Below, piece by piece: positions 24,574-33,258 of a stretch of DNA of 52,003 bases. How positions within the stretch are numbered: the first letter of the stretch is position 1; every line of letters starts with the position of its first letter. The stretch lies in the NCBI GenBank assembly GCA_038817485.1, contig JAWAZL010000008.1:1-52003 (forward strand), given 5' to 3'. The stretch comes from Nitrososphaerota archaeon (lineage in GTDB: Archaea > Thermoproteota > Nitrososphaeria_A > Caldarchaeales > JAVZCJ01). Under the pieces are notes generated by a model, which was given only the letters and a program-made list of their open reading frames with translations, was not told the DNA's origin and searched no databases. A program made the translations under genes and the position numbers.

Positions 24574-25815
24574 ATGAAAACAATATTACTTATATGTGAT
24601 GGTATGGCTGATAGAAATTGTAAATTACTTGGAGGAGCGACACCTTTAGAAGTTGCAAGAGTTAAAAGTTTTGACATAATCGCAGAAAGAGGAGAGTGTG
24701 GAATAATGGATCCAATAGCACCTGGAGTAATTCCTGGAAGTGATACATCGCATTTAGCAATTTTTGGATATAATCCATACGAATACTATTCTGGTAGAGG
24801 AGCATATGAAGCATTAGGTGCTGGAATTACATTAAAAAAAGGAGATATAGCTTTTAGATGTAATTTTGCAACAGTAAATGATAATGATATTATAATAGAT
24901 AGAAGAGCTGGAAGAATAAGTGGAGAAGATGCAAAAGAACTTGCAAAAGCATTGAATGAAATAGATTTAAGTAGTTTTACAGATGCTAAAGTAGAATTTT
25001 ATCACACAGTTGAACATAGAGGAGTATTGATTTTAAGAGGAAAAAATTTATCACCATATGTTTCTGATATAGATATTCATAAAACAGGCGTTAGAGTTCC
25101 AGAAGCAAAACCACTTAAGAATACTGAGGAAGCAAAAAGAACTGCTGAAATATTAAATGAATATATTTCTAGAGCTAGAGTAGTATTAGAAGATCATGAA
25201 ATAAATGTAAAACGTAAAAGTGAAGGGTTATTGCCTGCAAATGTTATACTTCCTAGAGGAGCAGGAACATTGCCTAAAGTAAAATCTTTTAAAGAGAAGT
25301 ATGGATTAAAAGCAGTTGCAATAGCAGGAGGGACACTTTATAAAGGAATAGCTAAAGCATTAGGGTTTGATATTATAGAAGTAGAAGGTGCAACTGGAAC
25401 AGTAAATACGAATCTTAATGGAAAAATGGAAGCGACAATAAAAGCTTTGGATAATTATGATTTTGTATTTTTACATATTAAAGGGTGCGATTCAGCTAGT
25501 CATGATAAAAATATTAAATTAAAAATCTCTATGATTAGGAGAATAGGAACAGCTTTTGAATATGTATTAAAAAATATTGATATGGATCAAACATATTTGA
25601 TTATAACAAGTGATCATACAACTCCAGTAGAAATTGGAGAACATAGAGGAGATCCTGTTCCTATTGCTATTTATGGTCCTGATGTTAGAACAGATAATGT
25701 TAAATATTTTGATGAAAAATCCTGTGCAAAAGGAGGTTTAAATAGAATACGTGGTTTAGATATTATGCCAATTATAACAAATTACATGGGTGTGTCAAAA
25801 ATTTTTGGAGAATAA
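24574..25815 (+). CDS. apgM: cofactor-independent phosphoglycerate mutase, archaeal type (ApgM)
   Basis: A 413-residue alkaline-phosphatase-superfamily enzyme that interconverts 3- and 2-phosphoglycerate in glycolysis and gluconeogenesis. The N-terminal metal-binding Asp9 is in LLICDGMAD. A Ser-containing PGSDTSHLAIFGYNP follows at residues 54-68, then YYSGRGAYEALGAGI. Later metal ligands are in HIKGCDSASHDKN and ITSDHTTPVEIGEHRGDPVP. Length and motif order match archaeal ApgM rather than bacterial iPGM. It is probably monocistronic; an A/T spacer of 76 nt separates it from the glutamine synthetase gene. Confidence 0.95.
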   Translation: MKTILLICDGMADRNCKLLGGATPLEVARVKSFDIIAERGECGIMDPIAPGVIPGSDTSHLAIFGYNPYEYYSGRGAYEALGAGITLKKGDIAFRCNFATVNDNDIIIDRRAGRISGEDAKELAKALNEIDLSSFTDAKVEFYHTVEHRGVLILRGKNLSPYVSDIDIHKTGVRVPEAKPLKNTEEAKRTAEILNEYISRARVVLEDHEINVKRKSEGLLPANVILPRGAGTLPKVKSFKEKYGLKAVAIAGGTLYKGIAKALGFDIIEVEGATGTVNTNLNGKMEATIKALDNYDFVFLHIKGCDSASHDKNIKLKISMIRRIGTAFEYVLKNIDMDQTYLIITSDHTTPVEIGEHRGDPVPIAIYGPDVRTDNVKYFDEKSCAKGGLNRIRGLDIMPIITNYMGVSKIFGE

Positions 25816-25891
25816 AGTTTTTTTAATTATTTCATATATAAGGTAGGAGTAAAATTTAAATTGTTATTATTTAGAAAATTAAGGTATTAAT

Positions 25892-27172
25892 ATGAGACAA
25901 AGAATTGAACTTCATTTTACAACTTTATCTTATGGATTAAAATCTATTGAGATTAATTCAGGAAAATATGAAGAAATTTTAAAATATGGAAAAATAGTAG
26001 ATGGCTCATCATTAGAAATGGCTCCAATAGAAAAGAGCGATTTAATATTAAAACCTATAAATGAAACTTTAGTAACACTTCCATGGAATAATAATGTAAG
26101 TAGAGTTTTATGCGATATATATTCTCCAATAGGGAAATTGGAAGAATATGGAAAAGAAATAGAATGTAAATATAGTCCTAGGTATATATTAAAAAATAAT
26201 TTAAAAAAATTATATGAATTGGGTTATTTCCTAAATGCTAGTGCTGAAATGGAATTTTTTATAATGAAGAATGGAAAACCAATAGATGAAGCTGGATATT
26301 TATCTCCCCCTCCAATAGATAAATCATTAAAGATAAGAGAAGAAATATATAATGCACTTTCATTTTTTCAAATAGGAGTTGAGTATCTTCATCATGAAGT
26401 TTCAAAAGGACAATCTGAAATATGTTTAAATTATGATAATGCTCTTAATATGGCTGATAAAATTCAAACATTTAAATATGTTGCAAAAAATATTGTTGAA
26501 AATAATGGTTATGAAATAACGTTTATGCCAAAACCTTTTAAAGATATGAATGGAAATGGTATGCATATACATTTAAGCCTTTCAAATTTAAATGGAAAAA
26601 ATGCTTTTTATGATGAAAAAAATACATTATCAAAAATTGCTAAGAATTTTATTGGAGGAATATTAGAACATGCAAAATCTTTAGCTGCATTAGCTGCTCC
26701 TACGATAAATTCTTATAAGAGATTAGTACCAGGATATGAAGCTCCAGTAAATATTTGTTGGGGACCACTTAATAGAAGTGTATTGATTAGAATACCATAT
26801 TTCTTTAATGAAAAAAGTTCTAGAATAGAGCTTAGAATGCCAGATCCATGCTGTAATCCATATTTAATTTTTGCAGGAATAATTGCTGCTGGAATAGATG
26901 GAATAGAAAAGGAAAAGGATCCAGGAGAACCAACTTATGAAAATGTTTATGAAAAAAGTGGAATGTATGAAACATTGCCTAAAAATCTTAATGAAGCATT
27001 AAATGAATTAATTAAAGATAATGTTTTAAAAAATGCATTTGATAATGAAGTATTAAATAAATATATTGAAATTAAAAAGAAAGAATGGGATGAGTATGTA
27101 GAAATATATGGAGAATGGAATCCTTATGAAATTACTGAATGGGAAAAGAGAAAATATTTTAATTTTATATAA
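25892..27172 (+). CDS. glnA: glutamine synthetase, type I family
   Basis: A 426-residue glutamine synthetase. Visible motifs are VDGSSLEMAPIEKSDLIL (N-terminal active-site Asp region), AEMEFFIM, EYLHHEVSKGQSEICLN, GNGMHIHLSL, INSYKRLVPGYEAPVNICWG and RIELRMPDPCCNPYLIFAG. All major substrate and metal ligands can be found, so it is probably active, adding ammonia to glutamate. It is somewhat shorter than many GSI proteins (about 440-470) and the beta-grasp entry reads FTTLSYGLKS instead of the usual FTD-type sequence, so a GS-like ligase of another amine is possible. It stands alone, convergent with the dehydrogenase gene. Confidence 0.85.
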   Translation: MRQRIELHFTTLSYGLKSIEINSGKYEEILKYGKIVDGSSLEMAPIEKSDLILKPINETLVTLPWNNNVSRVLCDIYSPIGKLEEYGKEIECKYSPRYILKNNLKKLYELGYFLNASAEMEFFIMKNGKPIDEAGYLSPPPIDKSLKIREEIYNALSFFQIGVEYLHHEVSKGQSEICLNYDNALNMADKIQTFKYVAKNIVENNGYEITFMPKPFKDMNGNGMHIHLSLSNLNGKNAFYDEKNTLSKIAKNFIGGILEHAKSLAALAAPTINSYKRLVPGYEAPVNICWGPLNRSVLIRIPYFFNEKSSRIELRMPDPCCNPYLIFAGIIAAGIDGIEKEKDPGEPTYENVYEKSGMYETLPKNLNEALNELIKDNVLKNAFDNEVLNKYIEIKKKEWDEYVEIYGEWNPYEITEWEKRKYFNFI

Positions 27173-27182
27173 AAATTATTTT

Positions 27183-28229
27183 TCATTGTAATTTTGGTAA
27201 ATCGATTTTTAATTTTTCTGAAACTATTTTAAATTCATTCCATGTATCTTCAAATATAGGTATTCCCTCTTTAACCCTCTTTTTATAAGTCCTATATTCT
27301 AATTCTCCTGGTAATAAAATTTCATTAAAACCATTTAATAAAGGACAAGATTTTATTAAATTAACAATTTCTTCTAAATCTTTAATGTATTCTTTATATG
27401 GCCTAAAAGCTTCAATATTAATAGCTTCAATGAATAATCCTCCTTGAGCTGCTGGAGAATCTGCTATGTATATAGTATGTGGAGCACCTGAAAGAAGTGA
27501 TGAAAGAATTTCAACAGCAATAGCAAGACCATAACCTTTATACTCTCCGAATGGTAAAAGAGCTCCTCCATTAATATAATCCTTAGGATTAGTTGTTGGA
27601 TTTCCATTTTTATCTAAAATCATACCAATTGGAATTTTTTCTCCTCTCTCAGCCATTAATTTGACTTTAAAACTTGCAATAATGCTTGTTGCTATATCTA
27701 AAATTATTGGATTTTCATTTTTAAATGGAAAAGAAAAGCATATTGGATTAGTACCAAGTAACCTTTTCCTTCCACCCCATGGTACTACTCTTGAAGGACC
27801 ACTCGTACAGATAATTCCTATAAGATTTTTTTCAGAAATTTTTAATCCATAATAAGCAAGCATTCCAACATGACCTGTATTTTTTACACTTGCAATCCCA
27901 ATCCCTGTTTTTATAGCTTTTTCAATAGCAATATTTGTTGCTTTAAGTGCAGGTATTTGTCCAAGAGCATTATCTCCATCTATTAATACTATCGATTCTG
28001 TTTCTTTTAAAATTTTTATTTTTGGTTTTGGATTAACGATTCCCTTTTCTAATCCAATAACATATGGGAGGATACGAGTTATTCCATGAGAATCAACGCC
28101 TCTTAAGCTTGCAATAACTAAATGATTAGAAACTATTTCTGCATTTTCTTCAGAAAAGCCCATTTTTATAAAAACTCTTTTACAAAAATCATATGCCTCA
28201 TCTTTTGATATATATCCAATACATTCCAT
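27183..28229 (-). CDS. malate/L-lactate dehydrogenase family oxidoreductase (LDH2/ComC type)
   Basis: A 348-residue NAD(P)-dependent 2-hydroxyacid dehydrogenase of the LDH2/MDG2 family, unrelated to Rossmann-type MDH. Motifs are LRGVDSHGITRILPYV (catalytic His region), GIASVKNTGHVGMLAYYG and GTNPICFSFP. The C-terminal KEGIPIFEDTWNEF is also typical. Possible substrates include malate, lactate, sulfolactate and ureidoglycolate. GTGAT lies 4 nt before ATG 28229, so the GTG at 28238 is more likely part of the ribosome-binding site than the start. It is monocistronic. Confidence 0.87.
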   Translation of the reverse strand: MECIGYISKDEAYDFCKRVFIKMGFSEENAEIVSNHLVIASLRGVDSHGITRILPYVIGLEKGIVNPKPKIKILKETESIVLIDGDNALGQIPALKATNIAIEKAIKTGIGIASVKNTGHVGMLAYYGLKISEKNLIGIICTSGPSRVVPWGGRKRLLGTNPICFSFPFKNENPIILDIATSIIASFKVKLMAERGEKIPIGMILDKNGNPTTNPKDYINGGALLPFGEYKGYGLAIAVEILSSLLSGAPHTIYIADSPAAQGGLFIEAINIEAFRPYKEYIKDLEEIVNLIKSCPLLNGFNEILLPGELEYRTYKKRVKEGIPIFEDTWNEFKIVSEKLKIDLPKLQ

Positions 28230-28425
28230 TTTTATCACTTACAATAAAATTTTTCTATCTCTTTTTGTGTTATCCAAGAAAAATTGTAGTATATATGGAT
28301 TAAAAAGAAATTTTCGTTAATAACTCTTTTTTTAAAAAAAGAAAATAATTAATATAATAATAAAGATTAATTTTCAGTCTATTTTATAATAACAAAATTT
28401 TTATATTTAAGCTTATAATTAAAAA

Positions 28426-29250
28426 GTGCGAAAGTACATGAACAAAAAATATCTCATTTTAGGATTAATAGTTTTAGCTTTAATCGGGATTATTTTTTCT
28501 TGGTTAATTTTAACAAAAATGGAAGAAATTAAGAAAGGAACTCTTGAAGAATATACATATCAAACTACTCAACAAACTTCAGAGTATATGTACACCTATA
28601 CATATCCTTCTGAGTATACATATACTACTCAAGAGGTTTTACAAAATGTCTTAAAAGGAGTTGGTTTTAAGGAAGGGGCTTTTTCGATTTATAAATTAGA
28701 AGGTTGGGGAGTGGTGTTTATAGGAGAAACAGAATTTCCAAAGGAGGGTTATATGACTTTAAAAATGGTAAAATTTTCTTTTGAAGGTAAAGAACATTTT
28801 GGGTTTGAAATAGAAGTAGCAGAATTCCCAATAACATTATTACAACTTTTTGATAAGAAAACAAAAGAACCTACATGGTATTTTATAAAAAGTCCAAAAC
28901 AAGTAGTTGGTTCTCCAGGAACAGGCCCTACTATTTACATCGAATTAAGAGAAGAAAACTTAGAAGAAACCTATGAAGTTGATGAAACTTTAACTTTTGT
29001 AGGAGAAGACGTACTTCAAATAGAAACTGGAAAGAGAATAAAAGTGAAAAAATTTGAAAGAGTAGGTTATGGAGATGGCGTTTTAAAAGAAGAATTTTGG
29101 TTTAGTGAAGAAGTCCCATTTTACCTTGTTTATTATACTATGACTGGAAAGTCAGAAGGAGTAGAAGCTAAAGCCTCAATTACTTTAATCAATTTTGCTT
29201 TAAGTGGTGCTAGAACAATTTTTACTCCAGAAGATCTTGAAAAAATATAA
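28426..29250 (+). CDS. membrane-anchored extracellular protein, unknown
   Basis: A 274-residue protein with an N-terminal signal anchor (YLILGLIVLALIGIIFSWLI) followed by a Tyr/Thr/Gln-rich linker (about residues 40-68, TYQTTQQTSEYMYTYTYPS). A beta-rich outer domain of about 190 residues follows with no motif known to me. The linker resembles the stalks of archaeal surface proteins. Start: GTG at 28426 is about 25 nt after a TATA-like TTTATATTTAAG and may be leaderless; ATG at 28438 is the alternative. No operon partner. Possibly an S-layer-associated or ligand-binding surface protein. Confidence 0.65.
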   Translation: MRKYMNKKYLILGLIVLALIGIIFSWLILTKMEEIKKGTLEEYTYQTTQQTSEYMYTYTYPSEYTYTTQEVLQNVLKGVGFKEGAFSIYKLEGWGVVFIGETEFPKEGYMTLKMVKFSFEGKEHFGFEIEVAEFPITLLQLFDKKTKEPTWYFIKSPKQVVGSPGTGPTIYIELREENLEETYEVDETLTFVGEDVLQIETGKRIKVKKFERVGYGDGVLKEEFWFSEEVPFYLVYYTMTGKSEGVEAKASITLINFALSGARTIFTPEDLEKI

Positions 29251-29265
29251 GGAAGGAGAATAATC

Positions 29266-29367
29266 TTATGTTACACCAATTATAATAAATAAAATAGCAG
29301 CAATAACAGAAGGGCTTATGTAATATCTAGCGTTTAATTTTTTACTTTTTTTAGCTGAAAGAAAGTA
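29266..29367 (-). pseudogene. Sec61beta (SecG)-like tail without a start codon
   Basis: An open minus-strand frame bounded by a TAG at its 5' end reads AKKSKKLNARYYISPSVIAA followed by ILFIIIGVT and a stop. A lysine-rich start, an ISP motif and a single C-terminal membrane span ending at the stop are the build of archaeal Sec61beta, the small subunit of the SecYE translocon. There is no ATG, GTG or TTG in the frame: the codon before the Ala that would follow Met is TCA. A TATA-like element lies about 25 nt upstream on this strand. It is either a gene with a lost start, one with an unrecognised start or intron, or a chance resemblance. It is about 30 residues, shorter than the usual 50-60. Confidence 0.4.
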
Positions 29368-29375
29368 CTAATGCT

Positions 29376-29389
29376 CTTAAATATATAAG
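29376..29389. promoter_or_regulatory. palindromic TATA element between divergent frames
   Basis: CTTAAATATATAAG at 29376-29389 reads as a TATA box on both strands. Towards the plus strand it lies about 29 nt before the nitroreductase ATG, suggesting a leaderless transcript. Towards the minus strand it lies about 25 nt before the Sec61beta-like frame. Confidence 0.45.
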
Positions 29390-29411
29390 TAAGTTTAAGA
29401 ATATTACATCT

Positions 29412-29963
29412 ATGGAACTTATGGACGTTATTAAATTAAGGAGAAGTATTAGAAAATATAAGCCAGATCCAGTTTCTGATGAGGATATAGAATATATATT
29501 GAATGCTGCTCGTCTTGCCCCTTCATGGAAAAATTTACAATGTTGGAGATATGTAGTAGTAAAAAATGAAGAAATAAGAAAGAAAATTGCTGAATCTAGA
29601 CCACAATCTAAAGATTGGATTATGGAAGCACCAGTAATAATAGTAGCTTGCGCAGATCCAAGTAAATCAGGATATTATGATGGTAAAGAATATTATCTTG
29701 TAGATATTGGAATATCTTTTGAACATTTAATACTTGCTGCAAGAGAAAAAGGACTTGGAACATGCTGGATAGGAGAATTTGATGAAAAAATTGTTAAAGA
29801 AGCTATAAATGCTCCTGAAAATATTAGAATAGTAGCGTTTACTCCATTAGGTTATCCAGCTATAGAAAAGGGAGAAGTTAAAGATAGAAAAAATCTTGAA
29901 GAAATTTGCTTTTATGAAAAGTATGGATATAAAAAAGATGGTACATATATGTCTAGCAATTAA
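29412..29963 (+). CDS. nitroreductase-family FMN oxidoreductase
   Basis: A 183-residue nitroreductase-fold protein. The N-terminal FMN-binding motif LRRSIRKYKPDPVSDED, the RLAPSWKNLQCWRYVVV segment and the EKGLGTCWIG loop are typical of the family, as is the LGYPAIEKGE end. Members reduce nitro compounds, quinones or flavins with NAD(P)H, or modify cofactors, so the physiological substrate is open. It starts about 29 nt after a TATA box. Its 3' end overlaps the convergent small gene by 11 nt. Confidence 0.9.
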   Translation: MELMDVIKLRRSIRKYKPDPVSDEDIEYILNAARLAPSWKNLQCWRYVVVKNEEIRKKIAESRPQSKDWIMEAPVIIVACADPSKSGYYDGKEYYLVDIGISFEHLILAAREKGLGTCWIGEFDEKIVKEAINAPENIRIVAFTPLGYPAIEKGEVKDRKNLEEICFYEKYGYKKDGTYMSSN

Positions 29964-30174
29964 TTCTTCCCTTTTTTAAACCAATAAATTTAATCCTTGC
30001 TAATTCATTAGATAATTTACTATATTCTTTTTCTAAAATACATCTTTTATTAAAATATTCTTCTTTAGAAATTTGCTTCTCTTCATATTTTTTAATTAAA
30101 ATCTTTATTTGATTATCTAAATTTTTTAATTTTTCTTTAATATCTAAATCTAATATATCTTCTTCATTATTCAT
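29953..30174 (-). CDS. small charged helical protein, unknown
   Basis: A 73-residue protein, almost wholly helical and charged (KEKLKNLDNQIKILIKKYEE; KEEYFNKRCILEKEYSKL), suggesting a short coiled coil. The KQISKEEYFNKR phrase resembles the SHOCT-type K-G-x-I-T-E-E-E-F pattern, but I cannot assert the family. It overlaps the end of the nitroreductase gene by 11 nt in convergent orientation. Upstream, the sequence AAGGATGAAT is duplicated just before the ATG; one copy may be the ribosome-binding site. Confidence 0.5.
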   Translation of the reverse strand: MNNEEDILDLDIKEKLKNLDNQIKILIKKYEEKQISKEEYFNKRCILEKEYSKLSNELARIKFIGLKKGRINC

Positions 30175-30252
30175 CCTTATTCATCCTTATTTTAAAAAAG
30201 ATTAAAAAATTTATTAAGTTTATTTAAGATATTTTTTTAAGAAAATAAGAAA

Positions 30253-30618
30253 ATGCAAGCAAGGATTCCAATTAAAATAATTGTAGAAAAAATAGGAGAA
30301 TTTAATGGAGAATTTATAAGATTCTATGCACCAATAACAATAGAATATTTATTAAGGAATATGCCCCTTGAAGGATTTGCTGGAATAATGGAACATTGTA
30401 TATTTTTTGAAACGAAAATTTCAATAGGAGCTGAAAAAATTATTAATAAAGTTATTCCAGGAGATATATGTTATTGGCCACCCCGAAATGCTATATGTTT
30501 ATTTTTTAAAGAAGCAACTCCTCCTGTTCAATCAGTTAAAATTGGCAAATTCTTTAATAATATTAAAAATTTAGTAAATACTAAGCAAGGCTCAAGAATT
30601 AGAATTATAAAATTTTAA
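30253..30618 (+). CDS. cyclophilin-like domain protein (COG2164/DUF369 type)
   Basis: A 121-residue protein with the cyclophilin-like beta-barrel of the COG2164 family. IPIKIIVEKIGEFNGEF starts the domain, followed by PGDICYWPPRNAICLFF, the family's most typical segment, and PPVQSVKIGKF near the end. The catalytic arginine pattern of true peptidyl-prolyl isomerases is not evident, so enzymatic activity is doubtful. Cellular role unknown. It converges on the S25e gene with 28 nt between. Confidence 0.75.
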   Translation: MQARIPIKIIVEKIGEFNGEFIRFYAPITIEYLLRNMPLEGFAGIMEHCIFFETKISIGAEKIINKVIPGDICYWPPRNAICLFFKEATPPVQSVKIGKFFNNIKNLVNTKQGSRIRIIKF

Positions 30619-30646
30619 ATGATTATTGAATAATTTACTAAAAAAA

Positions 30647-31003
30647 TTACTTATGAGTTTTTTCTTTACTTGATGAAATAGCTTTAGTTACAGGAACATA
30701 AATTCTAATTCTGTTATCTCCACCAATAATACTTAATATTCCTTCATTTACTAAATCTTTTAAAATTTGTTTAGCTATACTAAGTTTTATATTGAATTTT
30801 TCAGCAACCATATATGGAGTGATTATTTTTGAAGAGGAAATAAATTTATTCAATTCTTCTTTTGGAGGAGGAATAATATCTTTAGGTCCTTTTTCAATAG
30901 TAGTTATTTTTTGTTGAGCTGCTTTTTGTTGAGCTGCTTTTTGCTTTTCAGCTTCTCTTTTTAATCTTTTTTCAAGTGCAGATAATGTTGGTTTCTTCCC
31001 CAT
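30647..31003 (-). CDS. rps25e: small-subunit ribosomal protein eS25 (S25e)
   Basis: A 118-residue eS25, a ribosomal protein shared by eukaryotes and the TACK archaea and usually absent from Euryarchaeota. Residues 1-50 are a charged tail (MGKKPTLSALEKRLKREAEK) with a duplicated AAQQK unit. The winged-helix core is SSSKIITPYMVAEKFNIKLS, then AKQILKDLVNEGILSIIGG and the wing NRIRIYVPV. The length is normal. GTGAG precedes the ATG. It supports a crenarchaeal-type origin of the DNA. Confidence 0.93.
   Translation of the reverse strand: MGKKPTLSALEKRLKREAEKQKAAQQKAAQQKITTIEKGPKDIIPPPKEELNKFISSSKIITPYMVAEKFNIKLSIAKQILKDLVNEGILSIIGGDNRIRIYVPVTKAISSSKEKTHK
30911..30940 (-). repeat. tandem 15-bp repeat inside rps25e
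   Basis: TTGTTGAGCTGCTTT occurs twice in direct tandem (30911-30925 and 30926-30940). On the coding strand it encodes the duplicated K-A-A-Q-Q unit in the flexible N-terminal tail, so a recent in-frame duplication is likely. Confidence 0.75.
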
Positions 31004-31091
31004 CTTAACTCACTTAAAATTTATCTTTTGTAGAATTTTAAGCTTTCTATAAATATTTATAGGTTTTTACTAAAAATATATAGTAATTAAA

Positions 31092-31937
31092 ATGAAAAAA
31101 AATTTAAAAAATATACTTTCTAAAGAATTACCATTCATAAAAAAAGAAGAATTACCAAGCAAAGTTAAATTTATAGGAAACATAGCTTTAATTCGTTGTT
31201 CAGAAAAACTTGATCCATATTTAAAAGAAATTGGAGAAATTATAATGAAACTATATCCATCTACTAAATCTGTATTAAAAATTGATAAAATTGAGGGTAT
31301 TTATAGAATTCCAAAAATTAAATTAATAGCTGGAAGTAATAATACAGAAACAATTCATAAAGAATATGGATGTAAATATAAACTAGATGTTTCAAAATTA
31401 ATGTTTTGTTTAGGAAATAGTTTTGAAAGAGTAAGAACAGCGATCCAAGTTAGAGAATGGGAAACAATAATAGATATGTTTGGAGGAATTGGACAATTTT
31501 CCATACCAGCTGCAAAAATTTCAAGACCTAAAAAAATATATGCTATAGAAATAAATCCTTTAGCATATCATTATTTAAAAGAAAATATTAAACTTAATGG
31601 AACCTATAATATTGAAGCAATTTTAGGGGATTCAAGAGAAGTTATACTAAATAAATTAAAAAGAGTAGCTGATAGAGTTTTTATGGGTTATTTTCCTGAA
31701 ACAATAAAATTTTTTGAATATAGTTTAGAAGCTATATCAGAAAGAGGTGGAATAATACATTTTCATGATCTTATTGAGAAAGAGAATGGTTTGGAAAAAA
31801 TTATTAAAGAAATTTTTAATATTGCAAATTTAAAAAATTATTATATAGATATAATAGATTCGCATATTGTGAAATCCTACTCTAAATACTTAGTACATAT
31901 GGCTATTCAAATTTTTGCTATTCCTAAAGGAAAATAA
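31092..31937 (+). CDS. Trm5/TYW2-family tRNA methyl- or aminocarboxypropyl-transferase
   Basis: A 281-residue class I SAM-dependent enzyme of the Trm5/TYW2 group, which acts on G37 of tRNA-Phe in wyosine synthesis (Trm5: m1G37; TYW2/Taw2: aminocarboxypropyl transfer). The SAM motif IIDMFGGIGQFSIPAAK is followed by YAIEINPLAYHYLKENI. The third motif is VADRVFMGYFPET; the M-G-Y form is closer to Taw2 than to the N-L-P type of Trm5, so Taw2 is slightly favoured. The N-terminal part (1-130) is the usual D2-like domain. A TATA-like ATATATAG lies near 31077. Assignment within the family is uncertain. Confidence 0.8.
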   Translation: MKKNLKNILSKELPFIKKEELPSKVKFIGNIALIRCSEKLDPYLKEIGEIIMKLYPSTKSVLKIDKIEGIYRIPKIKLIAGSNNTETIHKEYGCKYKLDVSKLMFCLGNSFERVRTAIQVREWETIIDMFGGIGQFSIPAAKISRPKKIYAIEINPLAYHYLKENIKLNGTYNIEAILGDSREVILNKLKRVADRVFMGYFPETIKFFEYSLEAISERGGIIHFHDLIEKENGLEKIIKEIFNIANLKNYYIDIIDSHIVKSYSKYLVHMAIQIFAIPKGK

Positions 31938-31964
31938 ATTGATCTTTCAAAAATGATTTTTAAC

Positions 31965-32669
31965 CTATTTTTTATTTTTAACTATTCTTACACCTGGCAT
32001 AATTATTTCATTTGAAAGTTTTAATCTATTTTCCATTAATTTATTTAATGGAATATCTGAAATAGATTTTAAAGCTTCTTCTTCTGGATAATCAAATGAT
32101 GTTAAAAAACTTTTTAGAACAATTGGGCTTCTTTGTTCATAAATATTTTCTGCACCACTAGAAAATATTAATGGTATATTATAATTTTTTGATATTTCTA
32201 GTATTTTCATTAAATTTTTAATTATTTTAAATAAATTTTCTTTATAATTAATAATCTCTTTAGCTTGAATTTCTATAATATTTTTTGATATAGATGCCAC
32301 TCCCTTATCGATTATTAAATCTTCTTTAAGAGATATAATATACGTATCTACTCTTCCATCTCTTGAAGCTAATAATGCTGCCTCTTTAGTTCTACATATG
32401 ATTGATATTATCTCAAATTTCCTTCTATTCTTTCTTAAAAAATTTAATATTTCTTTTTTATTATATGCTTCTAACTCAATTTTAGTAAAAGCATCTATTC
32501 CATTTTTTAAAGAATATTCTTTAATTTTTGAAAAATTTTCTTTATTAATTTCTTTATTTAAAACTATTCCAATATATTTATAATTTAAAAAAGCAGCTTT
32601 TTCGATCATTTTTTCTGCTTCAAAAATATTCTTAGGCTTTATACTAAAATCTACAAATTTTCTATTCAT
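31965..32669 (-). CDS. rnp3: RNase P protein component 3 (Rpp30)
   Basis: A 234-residue Rpp30/RNP3 protein, a TIM-barrel-like subunit that, with Pop5, activates RNase P RNA for 5' end maturation of tRNAs. Typical features are the N-terminal FVDFSIKPKNIFEAEKMIEK, ICRTKEAALLASRDGRVD in the middle and IPLIFSSGAENIYEQRSP near the C-terminus. ATG at 32669 is preferred, as GGATGA lies just upstream; ATG at 32678 adds three residues. It overlaps the upstream COG1325 gene, matching the archaeal exosome/RNase P superoperon order. The neighbouring pop5 gene is not here. Confidence 0.9.
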   Translation of the reverse strand: MNRKFVDFSIKPKNIFEAEKMIEKAAFLNYKYIGIVLNKEINKENFSKIKEYSLKNGIDAFTKIELEAYNKKEILNFLRKNRRKFEIISIICRTKEAALLASRDGRVDTYIISLKEDLIIDKGVASISKNIIEIQAKEIINYKENLFKIIKNLMKILEISKNYNIPLIFSSGAENIYEQRSPIVLKSFLTSFDYPEEEALKSISDIPLNKLMENRLKLSNEIIMPGVRIVKNKK

Positions 32670-33111
32670 TTTTTTCATCCATAATTATTTTTTGAAGAAA
32701 TTTATATAATTCTCCCTTTTTAAAAAATACTTCGATTCTAATAGGGTCTCCATCACATATTTTTAAAATATTTTCATAAGCTTTTTGTTTATCAAATCTT
32801 ATGTAAGCTTTTTCTTCTTTTTCAAGAAGTGAATTAAGATTGGATTCATAAAAATTTTTCATATCTTCTTTACTCATTTTTTTAAAAATATTTTCAAAAA
32901 TTTCATTTGCTTGTTTCTCATTTTTACTTTCAATTTTAATAAGTATTATTTTATCTCCATAATGTCCATTTAAAATATCTGTTGAAATTTTTAATGAATT
33001 AATGGAATATGGTGAAATAATATTATTAATAGCTTCTAATACCTTTTCTTTATCTTCAGTTGCATAACATAAGCTTTGTATTTTAATTTTTTTTATTATA
33101 TCACTACTCAA
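32662..33111 (-). CDS. COG1325-type RNA-binding protein (predicted exosome-associated)
   Basis: A 149-residue protein of the COG1325 family, described as an exosome-linked RNA-binding protein. Features are an N-terminal IKIQSLCYATEDKEKVLEAI, a middle LNGHYGDKIILIKIESKNEK and a C-terminal GDPIRIEVFFKKGEL. The start is TTG at 33111; no ATG lies near the expected start. The 3' end overlaps rnp3 (8 nt), as in the conserved archaeal superoperon. In many archaea rpl15e stands directly upstream; here it lies about 3.5 kb away on the other strand. Confidence 0.8.
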   Translation of the reverse strand: MSSDIIKKIKIQSLCYATEDKEKVLEAINNIISPYSINSLKISTDILNGHYGDKIILIKIESKNEKQANEIFENIFKKMSKEDMKNFYESNLNSLLEKEEKAYIRFDKQKAYENILKICDGDPIRIEVFFKKGELYKFLQKIIMDEKNE

Positions 33112-33258
33112 TTATTTTCAATATTTTTAAATAAATCTTTATATTTTAATTTAATTGTTTTTGACTTTCAATAGTTAATTATAAAAGAAAGAATTTTTAA
33201 CATAAATTGAAAAAATAGGAGAAAAAATTTAAGTATTAGGAAAAAACCAGAGTTTTTA

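Noticed and set aside
25892-27172. glutamine synthetase homologue as an inactive paralogue
   Set aside because: The ATP, metal and ammonia-site motifs that I can recognise are retained; the short length alone does not show loss of function.
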